NCBI RefSeq assembly: GCF_013343215.1
Contig: NZ_CP039143.1
Span: 744,001 to 808,000, forward strand
From: Acinetobacter sp. 10FS3-1
GTDB lineage: Bacteria; Pseudomonadota; Gammaproteobacteria; Pseudomonadales; Moraxellaceae
DNA: 64,000 nucleotides
Direction: 5' to 3'
The translations under genes were made by a program, and so were the position numbers. This document shows positions 55,924 through 64,000 of this stretch, in pieces. The notes under the pieces were generated by a model. The model did no database searches. It was not told the origin of the DNA and was given only the letters and a program-made list of their open reading frames with translations. Positions within the stretch are counted from its first letter, which is position 1. Every line of letters starts with the position of its first letter.

Positions 55924-56922
55924 ATGAGTCAGAAATTTGCATGTTCAATCAAACGCATTCGTTTCGATGAAAACTATGAACCAGCAAACAATACACGTTT
56001 AACCACGAATTTTGCTAACTTGGCCCGTGGTGAAAGCCGCCAAGAAAATCTGCGCCGTACATTGGCGATGATCAATAACCGTTTCAATAGCCTTGCAACT
56101 GTAGATAATCCTAAAGGCGATCGCTATTCACTTGAAATTGATATTATTTCAGCGGCGATTGATATTGAAGGTAATGGTCAAACTTTCCCATTCATTGAAA
56201 CTTTAAAAAGCACCGTGATCGACCATAAAACCGGTGAACGTCTTGAGGGTATGATTGGTAACAGTTTTTCTTCTTTTGTGCGTGATTATGACTTCAGCGT
56301 GGTACTGCCAGCACATGGTTGTAAGTTCAATGAGCAACCTGAAGGCTTTGGTGATCTACACGGTAAATTGTACTTACACTTGGTGAATTCAGACGTATTT
56401 AAAGCAGAATTTAAGCAAAACCCAGTGATTTGTTTAAGTATCTCAACCACGAAAACCTATTACCAAACAGCCAATGTGCATCCAGTACTCGGGGTTGAAT
56501 ATACCAATGACGATTACTCACGTACCGATGCCTATTTTGCCAAAATGGGTTTAAGTGTTCGTTACTTTAAGCCTCAAGGTGCCAATGCACCGCTCGCATT
56601 CTACTGCGCAGGTGATTTATTACGTGATTACACTGATTTTGAATTGATCAGTGCGATTGCGACCATGGAAAGTTTCCAAAAAATCTATCGTCCTGAAATT
56701 TACAACACCAATTCACCTGCAGGTGTGGAATATCAACCAAGTCTCAGCTATGGCGATTATTCTTTGACTCGTGTTGTCTATGACCGTGTAGAACGTGGCG
56801 AATTGGCAGTGAAACAAGGGAAATGGACCGAAGAAAACTTTATTAAGCCTTATAAAGACATTCTTGATGAATGGGCAGCCAATTTTAAAGTTGAAACAGC
56901 ACAACAAGATACTGCTGCTTAA
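55924..56922 (+). CDS. mesX: DUF1852 protein MesX, partner of MesD methionine synthase
   Basis: The 332-residue protein matches the DUF1852 family: FACSIKRIRFDENYEPANNTRLTTNFANLARGE near the start (listed here in segments FACSIKRIRF and TTNFANLARG), INNRFNSLATVDNPKGDRY and LEIDIISAAIDI. In Acinetobacter baylyi such a protein (MesX) is needed for the MesD type of folate-independent methionine synthase. Its chemical role is not fully settled. The ATG at 55924 has AGGTGG upstream; a GTG at 55912 is less likely. mesD follows after 43 bases. Confidence 0.85.
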   Translation: MSQKFACSIKRIRFDENYEPANNTRLTTNFANLARGESRQENLRRTLAMINNRFNSLATVDNPKGDRYSLEIDIISAAIDIEGNGQTFPFIETLKSTVIDHKTGERLEGMIGNSFSSFVRDYDFSVVLPAHGCKFNEQPEGFGDLHGKLYLHLVNSDVFKAEFKQNPVICLSISTTKTYYQTANVHPVLGVEYTNDDYSRTDAYFAKMGLSVRYFKPQGANAPLAFYCAGDLLRDYTDFELISAIATMESFQKIYRPEIYNTNSPAGVEYQPSLSYGDYSLTRVVYDRVERGELAVKQGKWTEENFIKPYKDILDEWAANFKVETAQQDTAA

Positions 56923-56965
56923 GCTGACACAATTTAACGATATACAAATTTAGAGAAAGAAGACT

Positions 56966-57994
56966 ATGGCTATTTTACTCCCAACATCAACAGCAGGCAG
57001 CTTACCGAAACCCACTTGGCTGGCAGAACCGGAAAAATTATGGTCTGCTTGGAAACTTGAAGGTGAAGAATTATTGGAAGCAAAACGTGATGCTTTAAAA
57101 TTATCACTTCATGAGCAAGTGACTGCGGGTATTGATATTGTCAGTGATGGCGAGCAGACCCGTCAGCACTTCGTAACCACGTTCATTGAACATCTTGAAG
57201 GTGTGGATTTCGAAAAGCGTGAAACCATGCGTATTCGTAACCGTTATGAAGCAAGCGTACCTTCAGTGGTCGGTGAAGTATCACGTAAAAAAGCTGTATT
57301 TGTAGACGATGCTAAATTCTTACGTAGCCAAACCAATCAACCGATTAAATGGGCGTTGCCTGGTCCGATGACCATGATTGATACACTTTTTGACGGTCAC
57401 TACAAGAGCCGTGAAAAATTGGCTTGGGAATTTGCCAAAATTCTGAATCAAGAAGCTTTAGAGCTCGAAGCGGCAGGTGTCGACATTATTCAGTTTGATG
57501 AGCCTGCATTTAATGTGTTCTTTGATGAAGTAAATGATTGGGGTATTGCGACATTAGAGCGTGCGCTTGAAGGACTCAAATGTGAAACAGCTGTCCATAT
57601 TTGCTATGGCTACGGCATCAAGGCAAATACGGATTGGAAACAAACATTGGGTAATGAATGGCGTCAGTATGAAGAGTCCTTCCCTAAATTACAAAAGTCA
57701 AAGCTAGATATCATTTCGTTAGAGTGCCAAAACTCACGTGTACCGATGGATTTAATTGAACTGATTCGTGGCAAAAAAGTCATGGTTGGTGCAATTGATG
57801 TAGCAACCAATCAAGTTGAAACTGCAGAAGAAGTCGCAAATACCTTACGTAAAGCATTGCAATTTGTTGATGCAGACAAGCTGTATCCTTCAACCAACTG
57901 TGGTATGACACCTTTATCTCGTAATGTTGCACGTGGCAAGCTTGAGGCGTTAAGTGCAGGTGCTGCCATTGTTCGTAAAGAATTAGAGGCTTAA
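56966..57994 (+). CDS. mesD: Core-type methionine synthase MesD (MetE C-terminal homologue)
   Basis: The 342-residue protein consists only of the catalytic MetE domain: LLPTSTAGSLPKPTWL, VSDGEQTRQHFVTTF, ALPGPMTMIDTLFDG, IIQFDEPAFNVFFDEV, AVHICYGYG and LYPSTNCGMTPLS, with the His/Cys/Glu zinc site. Known MesD proteins make methionine from homocysteine without folate as donor and depend on oxygen plus MesX. The exact methyl donor is not established. GAAAGAAG lies close before the ATG. It is the second gene of the mes operon. Confidence 0.87.
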   Translation: MAILLPTSTAGSLPKPTWLAEPEKLWSAWKLEGEELLEAKRDALKLSLHEQVTAGIDIVSDGEQTRQHFVTTFIEHLEGVDFEKRETMRIRNRYEASVPSVVGEVSRKKAVFVDDAKFLRSQTNQPIKWALPGPMTMIDTLFDGHYKSREKLAWEFAKILNQEALELEAAGVDIIQFDEPAFNVFFDEVNDWGIATLERALEGLKCETAVHICYGYGIKANTDWKQTLGNEWRQYEESFPKLQKSKLDIISLECQNSRVPMDLIELIRGKKVMVGAIDVATNQVETAEEVANTLRKALQFVDADKLYPSTNCGMTPLSRNVARGKLEALSAGAAIVRKELEA

Positions 57995-58082
57995 ATCAAA
58001 CGTAGTTTGATGCTGAGCAGGGTAAATTGTGACTGAGTCATTTGTCCTGTTCTAAGCAAAAGCACGTGATTATACATTTGAG

Positions 58083-58586
58083 ATGAAAGAGATGATTGAA
58101 GCAACAGACTTTAGAAATGCAATGTCTTTACTCACCACAGCAGTGAATGTTATTACGACTTCGGGTGAAACAGGTATGCATGGATTTACTGCATCTGCCG
58201 TATGTAGCGTGACGGATACACCGCCAATGTTATTAGTCTGTATGAATCAATCCTCCCGTTCACATGCCCATTTTGTTGAAAATAAAGTCTTGGCTGTAAA
58301 CGTACTAAGTACTCAGCATGAACAGCTTTCAAATGCTTTTGCTTCAAGTAAATTCAGCTCAGAAGATCGTTTCAAACTCGGTGATTGGAGTACGATGGAA
58401 ACTGGTTCACCTATTTTGAAAGATGCCTTGGCCAGTTTTGACTGTGAGATTCAAGATATTCAGCAAGTCGGTACACACAGTGTTTTCATGTGTCGTGTTC
58501 TTAAAGTTCAACAAAGCGATCAAGAAGAAAGTCTGGTGTATTTTAACCGTGCTTATCATCAAGTGGGTCAATTGGAACACGTTTAA
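58083..58586 (+). CDS. Flavin reductase family protein (HpaC/FMN-binding split barrel)
   Basis: The 167-residue protein has the flavin reductase fold: FRNAMSLLTTAVNVITT, HGFTASAVCSVTDTPPMLLVCMNQSS and LAVNVLSTQHEQLSNAFA. Such proteins reduce FMN/FAD with NAD(P)H for partner oxygenases. Its position 88 bases after mesD suggests that it supplies reduced flavin to the oxygen-dependent MesXD reaction, an inference. It starts MKEMIEAT; a second ATG three codons on is possible. Confidence 0.83.
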   Translation: MKEMIEATDFRNAMSLLTTAVNVITTSGETGMHGFTASAVCSVTDTPPMLLVCMNQSSRSHAHFVENKVLAVNVLSTQHEQLSNAFASSKFSSEDRFKLGDWSTMETGSPILKDALASFDCEIQDIQQVGTHSVFMCRVLKVQQSDQEESLVYFNRAYHQVGQLEHV

Positions 58587-58629
58587 CCCAATGCCTTAAT
58601 TCCTTCATCTTTTTAAAAGTTAGTCTATT

Positions 58630-59430
58630 GTGGAACTTATAACCTTTTTAATCATCGGTGCTTTTGCTGGTTTTGCAGCAGGGTTATTTGGTGTTGGTGG
58701 TGGAACGATCATCGTCCCATTACTCTTTATTGTTTTTACTCAGATGGACTACAGTCCTGATGTGATCATGCATTTGGCATTAGGAACCTCATTAGCCACC
58801 ATTGTTGTGACATCAATCAGTTCATTCATGGCACACCATAAAAATGGTGCAGTGATGTGGCCGGTATTTAAAAATCTGGCGCCACCGATGGCGATTGGCT
58901 GTTTTGCCGGAGCTGCGATTGCGGGATGGCTCTCAGGAATACATCTTCAACTCATCGTTGGTTTATTCTTGATTTGGGTGGCATATACTATGTTCATGGG
59001 GGCTAAAAAGGTCGTGGACTCAAGTAGAACACTGCCTTCAACCGGTAAACAGGTTGCTGCAGGTTCAGTGATTGGAGTGGCTTCAGCTATTTTTGGGATC
59101 GGTGGTGGCAGTTTAACCGTCCCGTATCTCAACCGTTATGGCGTCGTCATGCAAAAGGCAGTGGGAACATCCGCTGCCTGTGGTTTACCCATCGCGATTG
59201 CAGGTGCGTTAGGTTTTATGCTTTTTGGAGTGAAAGCGCATGCTGCTGTACCTAACAGTATCGGCTATGTACATACTTACGCATTCTTAGGCATTAGCCT
59301 GATGAGTTTCTTTACAGCTAAGTTGGGTGCAAAAGCGGCACATGCTTTATCACCGCAAATGCTGAAAAAATGTTTTTCGGTATTGTTGAGTATCGTTGGA
59401 TGCTTTTTCCTGTTTAAAGGGTTGAGTTAA
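58630..59430 (+). CDS. TauE/SafE-family membrane permease (TSUP)
   Basis: The 266-residue protein has about eight helices in two repeats. Each repeat starts with the family sequence: FAGFAAGLFGVGGGTIIVPLL (residues ~13-32, given in part as GLFGVGGGTIIVPLL) and ASAIFGIGGGSLTVPYL. TSUP proteins move sulfite, sulfonates or other sulfur anions. This fits the neighbouring methionine genes. The start is GTG at 58630. It lies 43 bases after the flavin reductase gene and is probably in the same transcript. Confidence 0.85.
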   Translation: MELITFLIIGAFAGFAAGLFGVGGGTIIVPLLFIVFTQMDYSPDVIMHLALGTSLATIVVTSISSFMAHHKNGAVMWPVFKNLAPPMAIGCFAGAAIAGWLSGIHLQLIVGLFLIWVAYTMFMGAKKVVDSSRTLPSTGKQVAAGSVIGVASAIFGIGGGSLTVPYLNRYGVVMQKAVGTSAACGLPIAIAGALGFMLFGVKAHAAVPNSIGYVHTYAFLGISLMSFFTAKLGAKAAHALSPQMLKKCFSVLLSIVGCFFLFKGLS

Positions 59431-59513
59431 GAGATATTCAATTAATTTGATATGAAGAACAGGCTCACTCAGTGTGGGCTTTTCTAACATTATAGTTATT
59501 GTCTGGGATTTAC

Positions 59514-60431
59514 ATGATAGAAATACGACATTTAAAAACACTGACAGCCTTGAGAGAGCACGGTTCATTGGTTGCAGCAGCAGGTGAACTATGTCTGACT
59601 CCTTCGGCTGTATCTCACCAGTTGCGAGAGCTAGATCAATGGTTTGGTGTAGAAGTAGTCAATCGTCGTACACGTCCTATCAGTTTCTCTAATGTTGGCT
59701 TACGTCTATTGAAATTGGCCGATGAAGTATTGCCACAAGTTCAAATTGCACAAAGCGACATTACCCGTATTATTCATGGGCAAACTGGTCGGATTACTTT
59801 TTCTTCTGAATGCCATAGTTGTTTCGATTGGCTCATGCCCTTACTCAATCAATACCGTATTCAATATCCCGATGTCGATTTGGATTTTGCATCAGGATTT
59901 GAAGAAAATCCACATGAGTTATTGCAAAATGGCGAATTTGATTTATTGATTACTGCAGATCCGATTGCTTTGAAAGGTGTTGAATACTTTCCAGTGTTTG
60001 AGTATGAGTCTCGACTTGTCTTATCGACAACACATCCATTGGTGCGTGCAGAACACATTACTGTTCAAGAGTTAGCTGAAGAAACGCTTATTACATATCC
60101 AGTGGATAAACATCGTTTAGATATCATGTCGAAGCTATTTATTCCTGCAAATATTCAGCCGAAAAATATTCGAACTACAGATTTAACCCAAATGTTGATT
60201 CAACTTGTTGCTAGCGGTCGTGGTATTGCCGCATTGCCTGATTGGGTGGTGAATGAATATGAGCAAAAAGGTTGGGTCACTTCACGACGTCTTAATTGTG
60301 TTGCACCTGAAGGTTTACGTCGTACCTTATATGCTGGTTTTAGAACGGATGAAAAAGACAAAGATTACTTTGATGGTTTCTTAAAGCAGCTTGAGCGATT
60401 CTCAAAGAAAAGAATCTCTTACTACAGTTAG
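59514..60431 (+). CDS. metR: LysR-family regulator, MetR-like
   Basis: The 305-residue protein begins MIEIRHLKTLTALREHGS with the HTH GELCLTPSAVSHQLRELD, very close in pattern to MetR, the homocysteine-responsive activator of methionine genes. The effector domain has FSSECHSCFDWLMPLL, which is a MetR hallmark, and FDLLITADPI. It probably controls the mes operon just upstream. The ATG at 59514 is preferred to a TTG at 59499. It is the last gene before the right island repeat. Confidence 0.83.
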   Translation: MIEIRHLKTLTALREHGSLVAAAGELCLTPSAVSHQLRELDQWFGVEVVNRRTRPISFSNVGLRLLKLADEVLPQVQIAQSDITRIIHGQTGRITFSSECHSCFDWLMPLLNQYRIQYPDVDLDFASGFEENPHELLQNGEFDLLITADPIALKGVEYFPVFEYESRLVLSTTHPLVRAEHITVQELAEETLITYPVDKHRLDIMSKLFIPANIQPKNIRTTDLTQMLIQLVASGRGIAALPDWVVNEYEQKGWVTSRRLNCVAPEGLRRTLYAGFRTDEKDKDYFDGFLKQLERFSKKRISYYS

Positions 60432-60537
60432 TTCTCTGAGTCTTTATCATTGCATTATCCTAGGGGGATTTAGACAATAATAGTTTTATGATTCAATGCA
60501 CTAAATCAAATTTGGGTTCACATTGGGTAAAAAATAA

Positions 60538-60558
60538 TTGCCACATTTTTTGCCACAC
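60538..60558 (+). repeat. Tandem TTGCCACA motifs at the right island end
   Basis: Two copies lie 12 bases apart and in the same orientation as the pair at 30925-30948. They sit about 100 bases before the tmRNA-like repeat and may be integrase arm sites of the other attachment half. Confidence 0.5.
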
Positions 60559-60570
60559 TTTTTTTAAATC

Positions 60571-60644
60571 CTATCAAAAACTATCAAATGAAATTATATA
60601 AATTATTGAAAATACAAACAATTATATTTGATAGATTTTGATAG
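60571..60644. repeat. Long inverted repeat of TATCAAA units beside the right attachment site
   Basis: 60571-60589 (CTATCAAAAACTATCAAAT) is the reverse complement of 60626-60644 with a single mismatch; 36 bases separate the arms. Each arm has two TATCAAA units, so four such sites flank the recombination point. They look like binding sites for an integrase or directionality factor. Confidence 0.6.
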
Positions 60645-60656
60645 AGTTAAGCTTTA

Positions 60657-60689
60657 GCGGGTTCAACTCCCGCCACCCCACCAAAATTC
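60657..60689 (+). other. Right attachment site (attR-like): imperfect copy of the ssrA 3' end
   Basis: The T-arm GCGGGTTCAACTCCCGC and the CCACCAAAATTC end are identical to ssrA at 30852-30885. The acceptor strand between them is one base shorter (CACCCC for CATCTCC), so this copy could not form a proper tmRNA acceptor stem. There is no tmRNA or tRNA body upstream. Confidence 0.75.
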
Positions 60690-60726
60690 AAAACAAAACA
60701 TGGCGAAACATGCCAAGTTTAAAGCG

Positions 60727-60761
60727 AAAAGGCTTGATTCTAAAAGGATTAAGCCTTTTTT
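60727..60761 (+). terminator. Intrinsic terminator just after the right attachment site
   Basis: AAAAGGCTT pairs with AAGCCTTTT, followed by T residues. It sits in the same place relative to the att copy as the terminator behind ssrA. Confidence 0.75.
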
Positions 60762-60786
60762 CTTGCCTGAACATAACTATCTATAG

Positions 60787-60848
60787 TGTACATGCACGGT
60801 GTACACTGCCTTGTACATTGCATATTTTATTGAACTCACGGGTGTACA
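60787..60848 (+). promoter_or_regulatory. Four TGTACA motifs upstream of the second integrase
   Basis: TGTACA occurs at 60787, 60800, 60812 and 60843. The first two lie in a GTGTAC/GTACAC arrangement. The last ends 5 bases before the integrase ATG. They resemble operators of a regulator of the integrase promoter, but no such protein is visible. Confidence 0.45.
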
Positions 60849-60853
60849 AGCTC

Positions 60854-61002
60854 ATGAAAAGAACCGACATAAAACGCAGGCCGCTATCAGATACCGTATT
60901 AGCTAACCTAGAACCTGAGTCAAAAGAGTATCGGGAACTGGACGGCGAAGGCTTATATTTTCGTGTGAAGCCTGATGGCAAAAAAGCATAGCTGTTCAGA
61001 TA
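60854..61002 (+). pseudogene. Second tyrosine integrase (P4 type), N-terminal fragment with a nonsense codon
   Basis: MKRTDIKRRPLSDTVLANL and ELDGEGLYFRVKPDGKK form the start of the DUF4102-type arm-binding domain of P4-like integrases. In that family the next residues are S/A-W; here TAG replaces the Trp codon at 60989-60991. An IS17-like element (copy D) then cuts the gene at 61003. It belonged to a second element in the same attachment site. Confidence 0.75.
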
Positions 61003-62035
61003 GGCTTTGTTGCACAAACCTATTGATGACGGCTTATTCAGCAATATAATTTCCAAATGAATAAGCCCATATCTAAAGTCTACCGTACAACGAATTGGCC
61101 CTCTTACAATACAGCCCTGATCAATCAAGGAAACCTATCAATTTGGTTTGATCTCACTACTCAATGGTATGCTCAACCACAAGGTAAACACGGACGAAAT
61201 CAAACCTATTGTGATGCAGCTATACAATGCTGCTCATGATCAAATCTCTATTTCGACTCTCTTTACGCATGGTCACAGGTTTTGTTCAGAGCGTCATTAA
61301 ACTCTGTAAATTAGAGGGGACAGCGCCAGATTATTCCATGCTTTGTAGAAGACAAAAGCATATTGATATTTCGATTCGCTACCAGAAAAGTAATGATGGA
61401 GTTCATCTAATCGTTGGCTCTACTGGCTTGAGGTTTTTAAGTGAGAGTGAATGAAAGCGTAAGAAGCATCAGCCTGAATATCACCGCTCATGGCTTAAGC
61501 TTCATCTTGGTATGAATGCTAAAACACTGCAAATAGATACCAGTTCATCCCGAACGATATCAGCGATTCACAGGTACTCTGTGATTGACTGGATCAAATC
61601 CCATTTGATGAAGGCATAGATTCTATCTATCCCAATAGAGCTTATGACATTAAATACTGCCGATAGCTCATTTAAGATCATCAAGCACCTGCCATAATTC
61701 CACCAAGACAAATGCAAAACTACAGAAAGACAAAAAATAAGGATCTTTAGATAGAAATGAATTATTGAAAATTTGTAAATTCTTAGGAAGAATGATTGGG
61801 GAAAAGTGGTCTGGGTATCATCGACGTAGTTTGGTAGAAACCAAAATGTATGGCATAAAATGATAGGGAGATAAGCTAAGTGCTAAGAACTTCGGTAGCT
61901 AAATCAAGGAGATTCACGCACGTATAGCCATCTTAAATAAATTTACAGAATTAGGCCAACCTCACACCCCAATTGTCACTTAAATTTGAGTGACCCAGAA
62001 GAACTCTATCTTCCTATGCTTTATGTAACAAAGCC
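61003..62035 (+). mobile_element. IS17-like element, copy D, decayed
   Basis: The left end GGCTTTGTTGCACAAAC and right end TAACAAAGCC are recognisable, and the length is about that of copy A. The transposase (61057-61979) has many stops and frameshifts; pieces such as RTTNWPSYNTALINQGN, MIKSLFRLSLRMVTGFVQ and IEIHARIAILNKF-like sequence survive. It diverges clearly from copies A-C and so is older. The gap behind it (62036-62275) holds only A+T-rich promoter-like sequence. Confidence 0.82.
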
Positions 62036-62275
62036 CGTTGTGGGTATAAATAAATATCCAGAAGGTATAGAAGTTATTCTTTTTTTTAAATAATAGGCTT
62101 TATAACTTTGATTGTGAATATTATATTTATTTTCAATTTAGCATTAAATAAATTTGTAAACTAAAGAATATTCGATACGAATTTTAATCATTCAAATATA
62201 GAATTGATCTATTCAAATAGTGTGTCTAGCTGATATATTGGAAAAATATTATAAATTTTAGCTAGGTGAAAAGGA

Positions 62276-63274
62276 ATGCACTCACTAAGCCAACAGGATA
62301 TTGAATTAAAGCATTATTCGAAAAAAGCCGACTTTGCTCAAGATCTTATGTCTACCATCTGTGGCGAACATCGCTTAGATACCAGTTATCGAAATACTTT
62401 AGATTTTCATTATGATGGCATGCGCTTGCCAAGTAAGCGAATGACGATTGGCACCATTTCCTATGGTGCAAATGTGGCAATCAATACCTCCCATCTCAGA
62501 GCTTATAGTATTAGCCTGCCTCTGTGTGGTAAACAGATTTTAAATATGAGGGGAGAACAATATTATTCAGACGAAAAAACTGGACTTATTATCTCAAATG
62601 CCCAGTTGCAAGATCTTACAATTGATAAAAATTGTAAAAAACTTCAAGTCGTCATTCCTGAAAGAAGTTTACATCTTGTATTAGCAGATATTCTTAAGCA
62701 ACCTGTTGAAAAGTCTGTTATTTTTAGCCCAAGAATGCATTTTGATTCGCAGCAACTTACGACTTTGTGGTGGAAAAATATACAGGATTTTTTAAACTCA
62801 AAATCTCAGTATATTAATTCTCATGGATTGTCTTTGCTTGCTGAAGACTATGAAAACTTTATCATTAAAACCTTGTTGCTATTTCAAGAAAATAATTATT
62901 CAGAACAGCTTAGACAAGTATCGAATCAACAACAGCCTGCTTATATTCAAAAAGTACATAAATTTATAATTACTCATGCATGTGAGGAAATTAGTGTCGA
63001 TACTTTGCAACAATTAGCAGGAGTTTCGAAGTCAAAATTATATGAAGAATTTCAAACCTATTATGGAACAAGCCCTTTGGCTTATCTAAAAAAATATCGC
63101 TTACAACAAATTTATAAATCTTTATGTACGCCGAGTGTTGATAAAAGAATCTCTATTTCACAATTGGCTTTTAAATGGGGATTTAATCATTTAAGTCGAT
63201 TCTCTCAAGACTATCGTGAGGAGTTTGGAGAAAAGCCAAGTGATACTAAAAACAAATTTAAAGAGCTTCATTAA
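62276..63274 (+). CDS. AraC/XylS-family regulator with AraC_binding_2 (PF14525-like) domain
   Basis: The 332-residue protein has an N-terminal sensory domain (MTIGTISYGANVAINTSHLRAYSISLPLCG) like that of XylS, BenR or AntR regulators. The C-terminal HTH pair includes ISVDTLQQLAGVSKSKLYEEFQTYYGTSPLAYLKK and ISISQLAFKWGFNHLSRFSQDYREEFGEKPS (given in part). Such proteins activate aromatic catabolic operons. The neighbouring AAHS-type transporter, read toward it, supports this. GGAATG overlaps the ATG at 62276; AAAAGG is the probable ribosome site. Confidence 0.82.
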   Translation: MHSLSQQDIELKHYSKKADFAQDLMSTICGEHRLDTSYRNTLDFHYDGMRLPSKRMTIGTISYGANVAINTSHLRAYSISLPLCGKQILNMRGEQYYSDEKTGLIISNAQLQDLTIDKNCKKLQVVIPERSLHLVLADILKQPVEKSVIFSPRMHFDSQQLTTLWWKNIQDFLNSKSQYINSHGLSLLAEDYENFIIKTLLLFQENNYSEQLRQVSNQQQPAYIQKVHKFIITHACEEISVDTLQQLAGVSKSKLYEEFQTYYGTSPLAYLKKYRLQQIYKSLCTPSVDKRISISQLAFKWGFNHLSRFSQDYREEFGEKPSDTKNKFKELH

Positions 63275-63296
63275 AAGACTAAAAATGTAAAGATTA

Positions 63297-63322
63297 AAAG
63301 CCAGATTTAAATCTGGCTTTTG
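63297..63322. terminator. Bidirectional terminator between AraC gene and MFS gene
   Basis: AAAAGCCAGATTT pairs with AAATCTGGCTTTT with almost no loop. It lies between convergent genes. Confidence 0.8.
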
Positions 63323-63338
63323 ATGCTTTTATAATAAT

Positions 63339-64000
63339 TTAAGCTATTTCTTTAATTTCAGCTTGTTCTGAGTATTTTGATTTCTCACTTAGGACTTTTA
63401 GGCTTAAAGCAATAAAAGAAATAAATGTAGGAATTGCAAGGATGTAGAATAAACCACTCAGGCTCAGATCAAATGTGAAAATTAAGGATCCGAAGAAAGC
63501 ACCTAGAATTGCTCCAATTCGACCAATGCCATGCATCCATGATACCCCTACAGCTCGACAGGTTGAAGGATAGGAAATAGCTGCTAAAGGTAGTAAGGAG
63601 GATTGAGCACCAGTAAGCAAGGCACCAATTAAGAATATGGTAACTCCAAAGAAAAATATGTCTGAACTTATGAAGCCAGCTACAATAAATAAGCCAAAAG
63701 CAATCAGATAAGAGTATCGAATAACTGTATTCGGATTGGTCTTATCCATATACCATCCCATAATTATAGCGCCAATGACTCCACCAAAAGGAAATATAGC
63801 GGCAATTAAACTGAATTGCTGAGTGGTAAAACCTGCTGTTTTTAAAATAACTGGCATCCAACTGGTTAAAAGATAAAAAACTAGTAAGCTCATAAAGCAG
63901 CAAAGCCATAACATACTTGAGCTTACTAAATATTTACTTAAAACTTGTTTAACAGGATTTTGAGTAGACTGTACTTCAGTGTAAGCCAGTCTAATTGTGA
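63339..64000 (-). CDS. MFS transporter, aromatic acid:H+ symporter (AAHS) type, partial
   Basis: The frame is open from the window edge (63998) to the stop at 63339, giving the last ~219 residues; the 5' half lies outside. Helices 7-12 are visible, with FYLLTSWMPVILKTAGFT, GGVIGAIIMGWYMDKTNP and SWMHGIGRIGAILGAFFGS. This pattern is typical of the BenK/PcaK group that imports benzoate or 4-hydroxybenzoate. The direct neighbour is an AraC/XylS-type regulator. An internal ATG at 63914 is not the true start. Confidence 0.82.
   Translation of the reverse strand, partial: TIRLAYTEVQSTQNPVKQVLSKYLVSSSMLWLCCFMSLLVFYLLTSWMPVILKTAGFTTQQFSLIAAIFPFGGVIGAIIMGWYMDKTNPNTVIRYSYLIAFGLFIVAGFISSDIFFFGVTIFLIGALLTGAQSSLLPLAAISYPSTCRAVGVSWMHGIGRIGAILGAFFGSLIFTFDLSLSGLFYILAIPTFISFIALSLKVLSEKSKYSEQAEIKEIA

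Noticed and set aside
60657..60689. A tRNA gene at the right repeat
   Set aside because: Only a T-arm and acceptor end are present; no D-arm or anticodon arm lies upstream, and the acceptor strand is one base short.

Overview
The window is a chromosomal segment of a gammaproteobacterium, almost certainly Acinetobacter. The evidence is the order dut-algC-argB, bamE divergent from fur, pilT-pilU next to yggS, an ABZJ_00895-type membrane protein, a two-part sbcC/sbcD pair, and insertion sequences of types common in that genus (IS17-like, IS982, IS4, IS5). The species cannot be fixed from sequence alone.

Bases 1-30.9 kb are core genome: a partial acyltransferase, an OmpA-type lipoprotein, rep, dut, algC, argB, a YafJ-type amidotransferase, a bacteriohemerythrin, an SNF-like membrane protein coupled to rnfH, bamE, fur, pilU/pilT, yggS, an acyltransferase-3 protein, sbcC/sbcD, a TIGR01777 oxidoreductase, thiO, hemB, a thioesterase, glpK and the tmRNA gene ssrA. 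This part is broken only by insertion sequences. An IS5-family element and an IS982 element sit between dut and algC, and an IS4 element sits in the loop of an intrinsic terminator.

Bases 30.85-60.7 kb look like a genomic island integrated at the 3' end of ssrA. An imperfect copy of the tmRNA 3' end recurs at 60,657, and paired TTGCCACA motifs lie beside both ends. A tyrosine-integrase C-terminal fragment lies directly after ssrA, and a second integrase N-terminal fragment lies just beyond the right repeat. The first cargo block (33.5-46.3 kb) is an apparent phytate/organophosphate scavenging system. It has two PhoA-type alkaline phosphatases, a His-rich exported protein, an AraC regulator overlapping a degenerate GGDEF membrane protein, a TonB-dependent receptor, a two-domain beta-propeller phytase lipoprotein, and its own TolQ/ExbB-TolR/ExbD-TonB energiser. 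Next comes a plasmid-like remnant (zinc ribbon, truncated DUF932) and an IS graveyard. The second cargo block (50-60.4 kb) concerns sulfur amino acids: a MetE-like remnant, an MTHFR-like protein, queH, an MHS-type MFS transporter, the DUF1852/MesX plus MesD-type folate-independent methionine synthase pair, a flavin reductase, a TauE/SafE permease and a MetR-like LysR regulator.

Beyond the right repeat are the second integrase fragment, a decayed IS17-like element, an AraC/XylS-type regulator and the start of an AAHS-type MFS transporter that runs off the window. All functions are inferred from motifs read in the sequence; no database search was run.
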